Source: Herbidospora solisilvae (GTDB taxonomy: Bacteria > Actinomycetota > Actinomycetes > Streptosporangiales > Streptosporangiaceae). Taken from it: DNA of 64,000 nucleotides. The position numbers were made by a program, and so were the translations under genes. Numbering within the stretch: position 1 is the stretch's first letter; each line of letters starts with the position of its first letter. The notes beneath the pieces were generated by a model. That model was given only the letters and a program-made list of their open reading frames with translations, did not search any database and was not told where the DNA came from. Shown in pieces: positions 43,436-52,924 of this stretch. The stretch covers positions 620,001 through 684,000 of the forward strand of contig NZ_WXEW01000001.1 of NCBI RefSeq assembly GCF_009901565.1. The letters run 5' to 3'.

Positions 43436-44491
43436 ATGATCGACTTGATGTCTCGCAGCATCCAGGTGATCCGCGAGAATCAGTCGCCCTCGGGGGCCTA
43501 TCCGGCGTGCCCGACCTTCTCGGCCTATGCGGGTTACGCGTGGCTCCGCGACGGCGCGTTCATCGCGGAGGGCATGTCCCGCGCGGGCGAGGAGGCCTCG
43601 GTCACCGCCTTCCACGAGTGGTGCGCGCGGGTCGTCTCCGCGCGCGCCGCGCAGGTCGACGACCTGATCGCCCGACGCCACGACGAGACGCTCTCGCCCG
43701 GAGAGATGCTGCCGACCCGGTTCACCCTCGACGGCGCCGACGGCACCGACGAGTGGTGGGACCACCAGCTCGACGGCTACGGCACCTGGTTGTGGCAGCT
43801 CGCCGAGCACGTCCGGCGGTATGACACCCCGGTCCACCTCGACGCGGTCCAGGTGGCGGCCCGCTACCTGGCGGCGTTCTGGGACAGCCCCTGCTACGAC
43901 TGGTGGGAGGAGCACGTCGATCAGCGCCATGTGGCCACGCTCGGCGCGATCCACGCCGGTCTGCGGGCCGCGATCTCGCTCGGGGCGGCCGGCCCGGAGA
44001 TCAAGGAGGCGATCGGCGGCATCGAGACGCTGATCGCCGCCGAGGGCGTCGCGGAGAAGGGCCACCTGCGCAAGTGGCTGGGGTCCGACGAGGTCGACGC
44101 CAGCCTGCTGGCGTGCGTCGCCCCCTTCGGCGTGTACGCCCCCGATCACCCGGTGGCCGTCGCGACCGTCGCCGAGGTCGAACGGCAGCTCGCCCGCGAC
44201 GGCGGGGTGTACCGCTACCGCGCCGACACCTTCTACGGCGGCGGCCGGTGGGTGCTGCTGGCCGGGTTCCTCGGCCTGAACCACGCCGCGGCCGGGCGGC
44301 CGGACGAGGCCCGGCGCTACCTCGACTGGATGGCCGCCCAGGCCCTGCCCAACGGCGACCTGCCCGAGCAGGTCTCCGACGTGCTGCTCTTCCCCGACCG
44401 CCACGACGAGTGGCTGCGGCGCTGGGGGACGGTCGCCACCCCCCTGCTGTGGTCGCACGGGATGTATCTGATGCTGGGAGCGGAACTGTGA
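43436..44491 (+). CDS. GH15 isomaltose glucohydrolase
   Basis: 351 residues, cytosolic, an alpha/alpha-barrel of the GH15 glucoamylase family: 'YAWLRDGAFIAEGM', 'WWDHQLDGYGTWLWQ', and the acidic residues Glu158/Glu159 ('YDWWEEHVDQRH') and Glu311 ('GDLPEQVSD') as acid and base. It resembles the Kribbella flavida GH15 isomaltose glucohydrolase, which also neighbours a GH31 enzyme. It would cut isomaltose released by the next enzyme into glucose with inversion. ATG at 43436; overlaps the GH31 gene by GTGA. Confidence 0.85.
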   Translation: MIDLMSRSIQVIRENQSPSGAYPACPTFSAYAGYAWLRDGAFIAEGMSRAGEEASVTAFHEWCARVVSARAAQVDDLIARRHDETLSPGEMLPTRFTLDGADGTDEWWDHQLDGYGTWLWQLAEHVRRYDTPVHLDAVQVAARYLAAFWDSPCYDWWEEHVDQRHVATLGAIHAGLRAAISLGAAGPEIKEAIGGIETLIAAEGVAEKGHLRKWLGSDEVDASLLACVAPFGVYAPDHPVAVATVAEVERQLARDGGVYRYRADTFYGGGRWVLLAGFLGLNHAAAGRPDEARRYLDWMAAQALPNGDLPEQVSDVLLFPDRHDEWLRRWGTVATPLLWSHGMYLMLGAEL

Positions 44492-46632
44492 TCCGTCATC
44501 GCCCCTACGGCTCCGGCCACCCCTACGCCGAGTCCGAGGACCAGCGGGTTCCCGTGCTGCCGCTCGACGGGCAGCCGGTCGAACTGCGGGTCCGCTCCTC
44601 GGCCGCCGAGGTGGTCTGCGAGTGGGACGGCGCCGACCTGCCCATGTCGCCCGCGTTCGCGGGTGAGGGGCCGGTCGTCACCGACGGCGGGCACCTGGCC
44701 GCCGCCCAGGCCAAGGCGGCGCGGGCCGCCAGTGGGTCGTGGACGGTGACGACTCCCCCGCTGGTGTTCGGGAACCGCTATCGCTACCGGTTCCGGGAGC
44801 CGGGTCGTACCACCCGGTGGTTCGAGGTGTCGGCGGCGCGGTGGACGCCCGGGAAGATCGGCGTCAGCGGGACCGACCGGGTGGTGCCCGGGTCGGCCGA
44901 GCAACTGGCCGACGCCGACGGGCCGCGCCGGGTGCGGTTCGCGGTGCGGCTGGCGCCCGGCGACCACCTGGTCGGGTTCGGGGAGCGGTTCAACGCCGTC
45001 GACCAGCGGGGCAACGACCTCGACGCGGTCGTGTTCGAGCAGTACAAGGGGCAGGGGGCGGCGAACCGGACGTACCTGCCGATGCCCTTCGCCTTCGTCG
45101 TCGGCGACGAGCCGTGGGGTTTCCACGTGCGGACCTCGCGGCGCACCTGGTACTCCACCGAGGGCGACGTGCTGACGATCGAGGCGGAGGTCTCCGGCGA
45201 CGACCTGGAGATCGTCTTCTACGACGGCCCGCCCGCCGCCGTGCTGGCGGCCTTCCTCGACGAGGTCGGCCACCCGACCGAGCTGCCCTCGTGGGTGTTC
45301 CGGCTCTGGGCCAGCGGCAACGAGTGGAACACCCAGGCCCGGGTGCTGCACGAGATGGACCGGCACCGCGAGCACGACATCCCGGTCGGCGCGCTGGTCA
45401 TCGAGGCGTGGTCGGACGAGACGACCTTCACGGCCTTCCGCGGCGCGGTGTACGAGCCGTCGGAGGAACCGCACTCCCTGAAGGACTACACCTTCCCCGC
45501 CGACGGGCCGTGGCCCGACCCGAAGGGCATGATCGACGAGCTGCACGACCGGGACGTCAAGGTGCTGCTCTGGCAGATCCCGCTGCAGAAGATGCGCCCG
45601 CACCCCCGTCACCAGGCGGCGGTCGACGCGCGGCAGCTCGTCGAGCGGGGCTACGGCGTCCGCGAGGCCGACGGGCGGCCCTATCGGAACCGGGGCTGGT
45701 GGTTCCCGCTGGCGCTGATGCCCGACCTGTCCTCGCCGGAGGTCCGGGACTGGTGGACGGCCAAGCGCGCCTACCTGGTCGCCGAGATGGGCGTCGACGG
45801 CTTCAAGACCGACGGCGGCGAGCACGCGTGGGGCCACGACCTGCGTTACGCCGACGGCCGCCGGGGCGACGACGGGAACGGCCTGTTCCCCGTCCACTAC
45901 GCGCGGGCCTTCGGCGACCTGCTGAAGCGGCACGGCAAGGCCCCGGTCACCTTCAGCCGGGCCGGGTTCACCGGCTCGCAGCCGCACGGCGCGTTCTGGG
46001 CCGGCGACGAGGACTCGACCTGGACCGCCTTCGAGGCCTCGATCCGCGCCGGGATCACCGCCTCGGCCTGCGGGATCGTCTACTGGGGCTGGGACCTGGC
46101 CGGGTTCTCCGGCGACCTGCCCAGCGCCGAGCTCTACCTGCGCGCGGCCGGGACCTCGGCGTTCATGCCGATCATGCAGTACCACTCCGAGTTCAACCAC
46201 CACCGCACCCCCATCCGCGACCGCACGCCCTGGAACATCGCCGAACAGACCGGCGACGACCGGGTCATCCCGGTCTTCCGGACGTTCGCCAAGCTCAGGG
46301 AGCGTCTGGTGCCCTACCTGACCGAGCAGGCGGCCGTGGCGGTACGCGGCGGCAAGCCGCTCATGCGGGGTCTGTTCTTCGACCACATGGAACACGAGTT
46401 GTGGTCGTACCCCCTGCAGTTCAAGCTGGGCGACGCGCTGCTCGTCGTCCCCGTCACCACGCCCGGCGCCACCGAGATCGCCGCCTACCTGCCCTCGGGC
46501 GAGTGGGTGGACGTGTGGACCGGCGCGGTGCTCACCGGTGGGCGGGAGGTCGTCCTTCCCGCGCCCATCGAGCGTCCTCCAGTGCTCTGCGCCTCCGGGC
46601 ACTGGCCGCGTCTGAAAGGAATGTTCGCATGA
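44488..46632 (+). CDS. cytosolic GH31, cycloalternan-degrading enzyme
   Basis: 714 residues with no signal peptide. The GH31 barrel has the nucleophile Asp442 in 'GFKTDGGEH' and the acid/base Asp507 in 'FWAGDEDST'. 'WASGNEWNTQ' and 'EAWSDETTFT' are features of the cycloalternan-type subgroup. The known counterparts (Listeria CADE and Kribbella Kfla1895) open the ring at alpha-1,3 bonds to give isomaltose. The neighbouring GH15 and the two secreted GH31 enzymes support this. GTG at 44488 with GGGAG upstream, coupled on both sides. Confidence 0.82.
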   Translation: MIRHRPYGSGHPYAESEDQRVPVLPLDGQPVELRVRSSAAEVVCEWDGADLPMSPAFAGEGPVVTDGGHLAAAQAKAARAASGSWTVTTPPLVFGNRYRYRFREPGRTTRWFEVSAARWTPGKIGVSGTDRVVPGSAEQLADADGPRRVRFAVRLAPGDHLVGFGERFNAVDQRGNDLDAVVFEQYKGQGAANRTYLPMPFAFVVGDEPWGFHVRTSRRTWYSTEGDVLTIEAEVSGDDLEIVFYDGPPAAVLAAFLDEVGHPTELPSWVFRLWASGNEWNTQARVLHEMDRHREHDIPVGALVIEAWSDETTFTAFRGAVYEPSEEPHSLKDYTFPADGPWPDPKGMIDELHDRDVKVLLWQIPLQKMRPHPRHQAAVDARQLVERGYGVREADGRPYRNRGWWFPLALMPDLSSPEVRDWWTAKRAYLVAEMGVDGFKTDGGEHAWGHDLRYADGRRGDDGNGLFPVHYARAFGDLLKRHGKAPVTFSRAGFTGSQPHGAFWAGDEDSTWTAFEASIRAGITASACGIVYWGWDLAGFSGDLPSAELYLRAAGTSAFMPIMQYHSEFNHHRTPIRDRTPWNIAEQTGDDRVIPVFRTFAKLRERLVPYLTEQAAVAVRGGKPLMRGLFFDHMEHELWSYPLQFKLGDALLVVPVTTPGATEIAAYLPSGEWVDVWTGAVLTGGREVVLPAPIERPPVLCASGHWPRLKGMFA

Positions 46633-49600
46633 CCCGGTTACGCTCGGGCGTCACCGTCGTGGTGCTCGCCCTGCTGGCCACGATGTTGCATGCCCTCCCC
46701 GCGGCCGCCCTCAGCGGCGTGCACCACAACCCGACCGGCATCGACGACCTCTACTCCACCGAGCCGACCGAACGTTCTCCCCGCGACCCGATGGCCGGGG
46801 AGGCCGTCACCCTCAAGGCCACGACCTGGCCGATCGAGCCGGGTCAGACCGTCTGGATCACCTGGACGAAGAACGGCGTCGCGCAGACCCCGATCGGCGC
46901 CGCCTGGGACTACAACCAGGGCAACAACACCTACTGGCGCATCACCATGGGCTCGTTCGTGCGGGGCGACTCGATCTCCTACACCGTCAACGCCGACGTC
47001 AACGGCGGCGGCCAGCGCAGCGTGGGGCCGTTCACGTTCAAGGTGACGTCGTGGTCGACGGTCACCAACGTGACGTCGTACGTGAACAACGGCACCAGCG
47101 TCGACGTGACGACGGGCGACTCGGCGGGGTCGTTCACGCCGAAGATCCGCTTCGCCTTCCCGGCGCTCGACCGGTTCCGCACCCAGATCGCCCCCTCGGG
47201 CAGCGGCCTGAACATCACCGGCGTCTCCGGGTACACGGTCACGAACTCGGCCTCCACCCTGCAGATCTCGACGCCCTCCCTGGTGCTGAAGATCCAGAAG
47301 ACGCCCTACCGCCTGTCGGTCTACAAGGGCGACGGCACGACCCTGATCACGCGGCAGTACGACCCGGCGGTGTTCCGCAACATCGGCTGGGCGAGCGACG
47401 GCGTCTCGACGATCACGAAGATCGAAGACCACTTCCTCTCGCCGTCCGGTGAGCGCTTCGAGGGCTTCGGCGAACGCTACGACCGCCTCGACCAGCGCGG
47501 CACCGACGTGCACAACTTCGTCTACAACCAGTACCGCGACCAGGGGTCGTGGCGGCGCACCTACCTGTCGACGCCGTTCTTCCTGAACTCCGCCGGATAC
47601 GGCGTCTACCTGCCCTCGACCCGCTACTCGGTCTTCAACCTGAACACCCACCTGAGCGACCTGGCCGGATTCACCGTCGACACGAACGGCGCACTGAACT
47701 CGACGCTCGACTACCACTTCTTCGCGGGCACCCCCGCCGAGATCGTCGACGACTACACCGCGGTCACCGGCCGGCCGCAACTGCCACCCAAGTGGGCGTT
47801 CGGCCTCTGGATGTCGGCCAACGAGTGGAACACCCAGTCGGAGGTCACGGCCGAGCTCGCCAACCCGACGACGCACGACATCCCGCACTCGGCGATCGTG
47901 CTGGAGCAGTGGAGCGACGAGGCCACCTTCTACGTCTGGCACGGCGCGACGTACACGGCGAAACCGGGCAGCGGGAAACTGGCGCTGAGCGACCTGACGT
48001 TCCCGCCCGGCACGGCGTGGAGCGACCCGAAGGCGATGGTCGACGACGCCCACTCCAAGGGCATCAAGGTCATCCTCTGGCAGATCCCGGTGTTCAAGGA
48101 GAACTTCGACGTCAACCCGTCGACCGCCCCGCAGCAGCACCTCAACGACAAGGCGTACGCCCAGGCGCAGGGCTACGTCGCCGCCCAGCCCGGCGGGGTC
48201 TACCGGGTGCCGACGGGCCAGTGGTTCGGCGACAGCATGGTGCCCGACTTCACCTCGTCCGCCGCGCGGACCTGGTGGATGAGCAAACGCGACTACCTGA
48301 TGGACGACGTCGGGATCGACGGCTTCAAGACCGACGGCTCCGAGGCGATCTTCGGCCGGAACGTGTCGTTCGCCGACGGCCGCAAGGGCGACGAGATGCA
48401 CAACGCCTACCCGAACTCCTACCTGTCGGCGTACAACACCTACGTCAAGGGCAAGAAGCCGGACGGCACGATCTTCAGCCGGGCCGGCACCGCCGGGGCG
48501 CAGTCGACCTCGATCTTCTGGGCCGGCGACCAGAACTCCTCGTTCCCGGCGTTCCAGGAGGCCGTGCGGGCGCAGTTGTCGGCCGGGCAGTCGGGCGTGC
48601 CCTACACCGCGTGGGACATGGCCGGGTTCACCGGCGACTTCCCGAGTGCGGAGCTCTACCTGCGGTCGGCGGCGCAGGCGGCGTTCTCGCCGATCATGCA
48701 GTACCACTCGGAGAAGGCCAACCCCGGCGTCTCCGAGGCGCGCACCCCGTGGAACGTGCAGGCCCGGACCGGGAACACGAACGTGATCCCCTACTTCCGG
48801 AAGTTCGCCAACGTCCGGATGAACCTCATCCCCTACCTCTACACCGAGGCCAAGTCGTCGTCGGTGACCGGTGTGCCGATGATGCGGGCGATGAGCTTCG
48901 CCTTCCCGTCCGACTCCACGGCCGCCGCGCTGGACCAGCAGTACATGTTCGGCCCGCAGCTCCTCGTCGCGCCGATCACCACGGCCGGGGCGACGTCGAA
49001 GAACGTCTACCTGCCCGCCGGTGAGTGGTACGACCTGTGGAACGGCGGCCGGTTCACCGGGCCCGGCACGAAGACCTACAACGCCGGCCTCGACACGATC
49101 CCCGTGTACGCCCGCGCCGGCGCGATCATCCCGCTGAACCTCAACGCCTCCTACCAGCTCGGCGGGAACATCTCGAACAACGTCTCCTCGTACGCCAACC
49201 TGGTGTTCCGGATCTATCCGTCGGGCAACTCGTCGTACTCCTACTTCGAGGACTCGGCCGGGCTGAACCGGACCATCTCGGTGACCGAGAACTGGGGCGC
49301 GCACACGGTCGGCGTGTCGGTCCCGGCGCTGACCACGACCAGCACGCTGCAGGTGGCCTCGACCCAGCCGTCGTCGGTGACCGGCGCGACCGCGCGGGCC
49401 TCCCTGGCCGCGCTGCAGTCGGCCTCCGAGGGCTGGTGGTGGGACCCGGTGCAGCAGCTCACGTACGTGAAGCTGGGCTCCAGCGCGTCGGCGCGGTCGG
49501 TCACCCTGAACGGGGTCGACAAGGCCGCCTACGAGGCCGAGTTCGCCACCGGCGTCGGCGTCTCGACCAACACCAACCACACCGGATACACCGGCACCGG

Positions 49601-49892
49601 TTTCGTCGACGGCTTCGCCTCCTCGGGCGACTCGGTGACCTTCCAGGTCAGGGCCGACACGACCGGCAGCCACCAGCTCAAGTTCCGCTACTCGACGACG
49701 GTCGCCTCGACGCGCACCGTCTACGTGGACGGGGTCTCGGTCGGCACGCTCAACCTCCCGGCGCTGGCGAACTGGGACACGTGGGGCACCGCGACGCTCA
49801 CGACCAACCTGACGGCCGGGGCCCGCTCGGTGAAGATCGAGTACGCGTCCAACGGCGTCAACCTGGACAACCTGGTGGTGGCGCGGCCATGA
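46629..49892 (+). CDS. ctsY: secreted GH31 with CBM35: 3-alpha-isomaltosyltransferase / cycloalternan-forming enzyme
   Basis: 1087 residues, close to the about 1090 of known CtsY/CAFE enzymes. A Sec signal ('VVVLALLATMLHALPAAALS') is followed by two beta-sandwich segments (about 30-150 and 150-400), the GH31 barrel with nucleophile Asp569 ('GFKTDGSE') and acid/base Asp634 ('WAGDQNSS'), then C-terminal sandwiches and a CBM35-like domain (about 968-1087, 'AAYEAEFATGVG'). It shares 'SANEWNTQSEV' with the cytosolic GH31 gene, as the synthetic and degrading enzymes do in other bacteria. It should transfer isomaltosyl units and close the ring outside the cell. ATGA overlap with its neighbours. Confidence 0.8.
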   Translation: MTRLRSGVTVVVLALLATMLHALPAAALSGVHHNPTGIDDLYSTEPTERSPRDPMAGEAVTLKATTWPIEPGQTVWITWTKNGVAQTPIGAAWDYNQGNNTYWRITMGSFVRGDSISYTVNADVNGGGQRSVGPFTFKVTSWSTVTNVTSYVNNGTSVDVTTGDSAGSFTPKIRFAFPALDRFRTQIAPSGSGLNITGVSGYTVTNSASTLQISTPSLVLKIQKTPYRLSVYKGDGTTLITRQYDPAVFRNIGWASDGVSTITKIEDHFLSPSGERFEGFGERYDRLDQRGTDVHNFVYNQYRDQGSWRRTYLSTPFFLNSAGYGVYLPSTRYSVFNLNTHLSDLAGFTVDTNGALNSTLDYHFFAGTPAEIVDDYTAVTGRPQLPPKWAFGLWMSANEWNTQSEVTAELANPTTHDIPHSAIVLEQWSDEATFYVWHGATYTAKPGSGKLALSDLTFPPGTAWSDPKAMVDDAHSKGIKVILWQIPVFKENFDVNPSTAPQQHLNDKAYAQAQGYVAAQPGGVYRVPTGQWFGDSMVPDFTSSAARTWWMSKRDYLMDDVGIDGFKTDGSEAIFGRNVSFADGRKGDEMHNAYPNSYLSAYNTYVKGKKPDGTIFSRAGTAGAQSTSIFWAGDQNSSFPAFQEAVRAQLSAGQSGVPYTAWDMAGFTGDFPSAELYLRSAAQAAFSPIMQYHSEKANPGVSEARTPWNVQARTGNTNVIPYFRKFANVRMNLIPYLYTEAKSSSVTGVPMMRAMSFAFPSDSTAAALDQQYMFGPQLLVAPITTAGATSKNVYLPAGEWYDLWNGGRFTGPGTKTYNAGLDTIPVYARAGAIIPLNLNASYQLGGNISNNVSSYANLVFRIYPSGNSSYSYFEDSAGLNRTISVTENWGAHTVGVSVPALTTTSTLQVASTQPSSVTGATARASLAALQSASEGWWWDPVQQLTYVKLGSSASARSVTLNGVDKAAYEAEFATGVGVSTNTNHTGYTGTGFVDGFASSGDSVTFQVRADTTGSHQLKFRYSTTVASTRTVYVDGVSVGTLNLPALANWDTWGTATLTTNLTAGARSVKIEYASNGVNLDNLVVARP

Positions 49893-52717
49893 GACGACTT
49901 CTCACGATATTTGTGGTTCTGGCGAGCAGCTTCCTGGTCGCCCTGCCCGCCCAAGCGGCCGTCCAGCGGGTGCAGTTCACCAGCGGGTCGACCTACCTGA
50001 TCGCCGAGTTCCTCGACGACGACCTGGTGCACTTCGAACTGGCTCAGGGCACCAGCCCCGGCACCGGATCTCCTCTGTTCACCACCCCACAGGTGGCGAA
50101 GACCGACTACACCGGGCCTTCCAGCTTCAGCCAGGTCGGCAACGTCATCACGACGGCGTCCATGAAGGTCGAGGTCACGGCCGGGACCCTCTGCGTGAAG
50201 GTCTCCGACCCGACCCGGCTGCTCTACGAGGCCTGCCCGCGCAACCTGTCGCAGGCGTGGAAGGGGCTCTCGGTGACGAAGAGCTCCGTCCAGCACGCCT
50301 ACGGCCTCGGCCAGCAGTTCTTCACGGGCGGCAGCGCCGACGGCGACTGGGTCGGCCGGACCCGCTCGCCCGGCGGCACCTACGGCAACGCCATGGTCTG
50401 GGACCCCGACAACGGCCCCGTGGGCAACACCCAGATCCCGGTGCTGTTCGCGGTGGGGGCGTCCAACCTGAACTACGGCCTGTTCCTCGACCAGGTCTAC
50501 AAGCAGGAGTGGAACCTCAACGGCGACCCGTGGACCATCGACACGTGGGGCGACCAGCTCCGGTGGTACACGATGACCGGCCCCGACCTGCCCGACCTGC
50601 GCAAGGACTACCTTGAGCTGACCGGCAGGCCGCCGGTGCCGCCGAAGAAGGCGTTCGGCCTGTGGGTGTCGGAGTTCGGCTACGACAACTGGACCGAGAT
50701 CGACAACCGGTTGGCCGGGCTACGCACAGCGAAGTTCCCCGTGGACGGGTTCGTGCTCGACCTGCCGTGGTTCGGCGGGGTGACGGCCGGGTCGGACAAC
50801 ACGCTGATGGGCTCGCTGACGTGGGACACGACCGACTTCCCGGCTCCGGCCACGAAGATCGCCGACTACTCGACGAACCAGGGCGTGGGGCTGATGACGA
50901 TCGAGGAGTCGTACATCGGCAAGAACCGTCCCGAACACGCCGACATGGCCTCACGCGGGTACCTGGTACGGGCAGGCTGCTCGTCGTGCGCGCCGACCTA
51001 CCTGACCACGAACGACTGGTGGGGCCGCGGCGGGATGATCGACTGGACGCAGAACGCGGCCGGCGACTACTGGCACGGATTGAAACGTCAGGCGTTGAGT
51101 AACCAGGGCATCCTGGGCCACTGGCTCGACCTGGGCGAACCGGAGATGTACGACCCCGCCGACTGGGTGTCGGGGGTCATGCCGGGCAAGCACGCGCACG
51201 CCGACTACCACAACGTCTACAACCTGAAGTGGGCCGAGAGCATCGCGCGGAACTACGCCTCGGGCACGAAGCGGCCGTTCATGCTGGCGCGGTCGGGCGC
51301 GGGCGGCATGCAGCGCCACGGCGTGGCGATGTGGTCGGCCGACATCGGCTCGAAGCTGACGGCGCTGGCCCAGCAGCAGAACGCCCAGATGCACATGTCG
51401 ATGTCCGGGATCGACTACTACGGCTCCGACATCGGCGGGTTCCGGCGCGAGATGCTCGACAGCGACCTGAACGAGCTCTACACGCAGTGGTTCGCCAACG
51501 GGGCCTGGTTCGACGTGCCGCTGCGCCCGCACACCGAGAACCTGTGCAACTGCGCCGCCACCTCGCCCGACTCGATCGGGCACGCGGCCAGCAACCTGGG
51601 GAACCTACGGCGGCGGTACGAGCTGACGCCGTACTACTACTCGCTGGCGCACCGGGCCTACCTGACGGGGGAGCCGGTCGTGCCGCCCCTCGTCTACCAG
51701 TACCAGAACGATCCTGCCGTCCGGGAGATGGGCCACCAGAAGCTGATCGGGAAGGACCTGCTGGTGGGGGTCGTGGCCGGGGCAAATGAGCGGTCGCGGA
51801 ACATGTACCTGCCGGCGGGGACCTGGTACGACTACTCGACCAACGAGAAGCTCGTGTCGACCGGGCAGTGGTTCAACGACCGGCCGCTGTGGGTGAACGG
51901 AGAATTCCGGCTGCCGACCTTCGCGCGGGCCGGGGCGATCATTCCGAAGATGTTCGTGGACGACAAGACGATGAACGTCCTCGGGAAGCGCACCGACGCC
52001 TCTACCCGGAACGAACTGATCGCCCGGGTCTACGCCGCTCCCAGCGCGAGTTCCTTCACCCTCTATGAGGATGACGGGAGCTCCACCGCGTACAAGACGG
52101 GATCGGTGCGGACGACCGCGCTGAGCCAGTCGCTGTCGGGGTCGGTGGCGACCGTGACCGTCGCGGCTTCGTCCGGGACGTACACGGGAGCGCCGGCGTC
52201 GCGGTCGAACGTGGTGGAACTGGTGGCGGACACGCAGGCCAGCGCTGTTTCGTTGAACGGCTCTGCTTTGACGCAGCACGCGTCCAAGGCGGCTTTCGAC
52301 GCGGCATCCAGCGGGTGGTACAACGCGGGCGGCGGCGTGATCGTGGCGAAGTCGGCGTCTCTGGCCGTCGGGACGGCGAAGACGTTCGCGTTCACGATCG
52401 GGCAGACGCCTTCCTCGATGACGTTCAGCTGCGCGAACGGAACAACGGTCGCCGGGCAGTCGGTCTACGCGGTGGGGAACGTGCCGCAGCTCGGGGGGTG
52501 GTCGGTGGCGAGTGCGGTCAAGTTGTCGCCGACCGCTTATCCGACGTGGACGGGGACCATCTCGAAGTTGCCGCCTGGGGCTTCGGTGGAATGGAAGTGC
52601 GTGAAACGGCAGGAGGCGGGGTTCCCGGACACGGCTGATGCTTGGGAACCGGGCGGGAACACGGTGTTCACCGCACCGGTGAGCGGTTCGGGAGGGACGA
52701 CCTCAGGATCGTTCTGA
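49889..52717 (+). CDS. ctsZ: secreted GH31 with C-terminal CBM20: putative 6-alpha-glucosyltransferase
   Basis: 942 residues. Signal peptide 'LLTIFVVLASSFLVALPAQA'; GH31 barrel with nucleophile Asp414 ('HWLDLGEPEMY') and acid/base Asp485 ('MWSADIGS'). After two sandwich domains a starch-binding CBM20 closes the protein (about 845-935: 'YAVGNVPQLGGW', 'AVKLSPT', 'VEWKCVKRQ'). In known cycloalternan pathways a GH31 6-glucosyltransferase adds alpha-1,6-glucose to maltodextrin ends before ring formation; this gene fits that step. The CBM20 suggests raw starch is the substrate. The gene overlaps the previous by ATGA and ends the operon. Confidence 0.75.
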   Translation: MRRLLTIFVVLASSFLVALPAQAAVQRVQFTSGSTYLIAEFLDDDLVHFELAQGTSPGTGSPLFTTPQVAKTDYTGPSSFSQVGNVITTASMKVEVTAGTLCVKVSDPTRLLYEACPRNLSQAWKGLSVTKSSVQHAYGLGQQFFTGGSADGDWVGRTRSPGGTYGNAMVWDPDNGPVGNTQIPVLFAVGASNLNYGLFLDQVYKQEWNLNGDPWTIDTWGDQLRWYTMTGPDLPDLRKDYLELTGRPPVPPKKAFGLWVSEFGYDNWTEIDNRLAGLRTAKFPVDGFVLDLPWFGGVTAGSDNTLMGSLTWDTTDFPAPATKIADYSTNQGVGLMTIEESYIGKNRPEHADMASRGYLVRAGCSSCAPTYLTTNDWWGRGGMIDWTQNAAGDYWHGLKRQALSNQGILGHWLDLGEPEMYDPADWVSGVMPGKHAHADYHNVYNLKWAESIARNYASGTKRPFMLARSGAGGMQRHGVAMWSADIGSKLTALAQQQNAQMHMSMSGIDYYGSDIGGFRREMLDSDLNELYTQWFANGAWFDVPLRPHTENLCNCAATSPDSIGHAASNLGNLRRRYELTPYYYSLAHRAYLTGEPVVPPLVYQYQNDPAVREMGHQKLIGKDLLVGVVAGANERSRNMYLPAGTWYDYSTNEKLVSTGQWFNDRPLWVNGEFRLPTFARAGAIIPKMFVDDKTMNVLGKRTDASTRNELIARVYAAPSASSFTLYEDDGSSTAYKTGSVRTTALSQSLSGSVATVTVAASSGTYTGAPASRSNVVELVADTQASAVSLNGSALTQHASKAAFDAASSGWYNAGGGVIVAKSASLAVGTAKTFAFTIGQTPSSMTFSCANGTTVAGQSVYAVGNVPQLGGWSVASAVKLSPTAYPTWTGTISKLPPGASVEWKCVKRQEAGFPDTADAWEPGGNTVFTAPVSGSGGTTSGSF

Positions 52718-52915
52718 CGCTTCAGGGTCAGTGCCCTCGCCCTTCGCGGGGGCACTGATCATTTCGGCCGCGTCTCGAGCCACCTCGGTGCCTTTGTCGT
52801 CGAAAGCCGACGTGAGCGCGTAGAGAATCTCGTCGACCTGCCCTCCTTCGTGGTCGGCGCGCACGCGACGGAAAGCCCTTGAGAACTTGCCCAGTTCCTC
52901 CCGGATCCCGGGCAT
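52703..52915 (-). CDS. small acidic protein at the end of the immunity operon
   Basis: 70 residues, ATG at 52915 with AGGAAGAGG upstream, starting 9 bases after the SUKH-3 gene stop. It is soluble and helical ('GIREELGKFSRAFRRVRAD', 'VDEILYALTSAFDDKG'). I recognise no family. Its 3' end overlaps the convergent GH31 gene by 15 bases. Confidence 0.6.
   Translation of the reverse strand: MPGIREELGKFSRAFRRVRADHEGGQVDEILYALTSAFDDKGTEVARDAAEMISAPAKGEGTDPEASERS
52728..52758. terminator. terminator of the cycloalternan operon
   Basis: A 13-bp stem with one G-T pair (52728-52740 with 52746-52758) and loop CCTTC lies 11 bases after the last GH31 stop. It is inside the 3' end of the convergent small gene. 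Confidence 0.65.
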
Positions 52916-52924
52916 GGCCTCTTC

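Noticed and set aside
44739-46628. Plus-strand extension of the secreted GH31 frame to over 1700 residues
   Set aside because: The added part is an out-of-frame shadow of the cytosolic GH31; the real start at 46629 begins a clear signal peptide.
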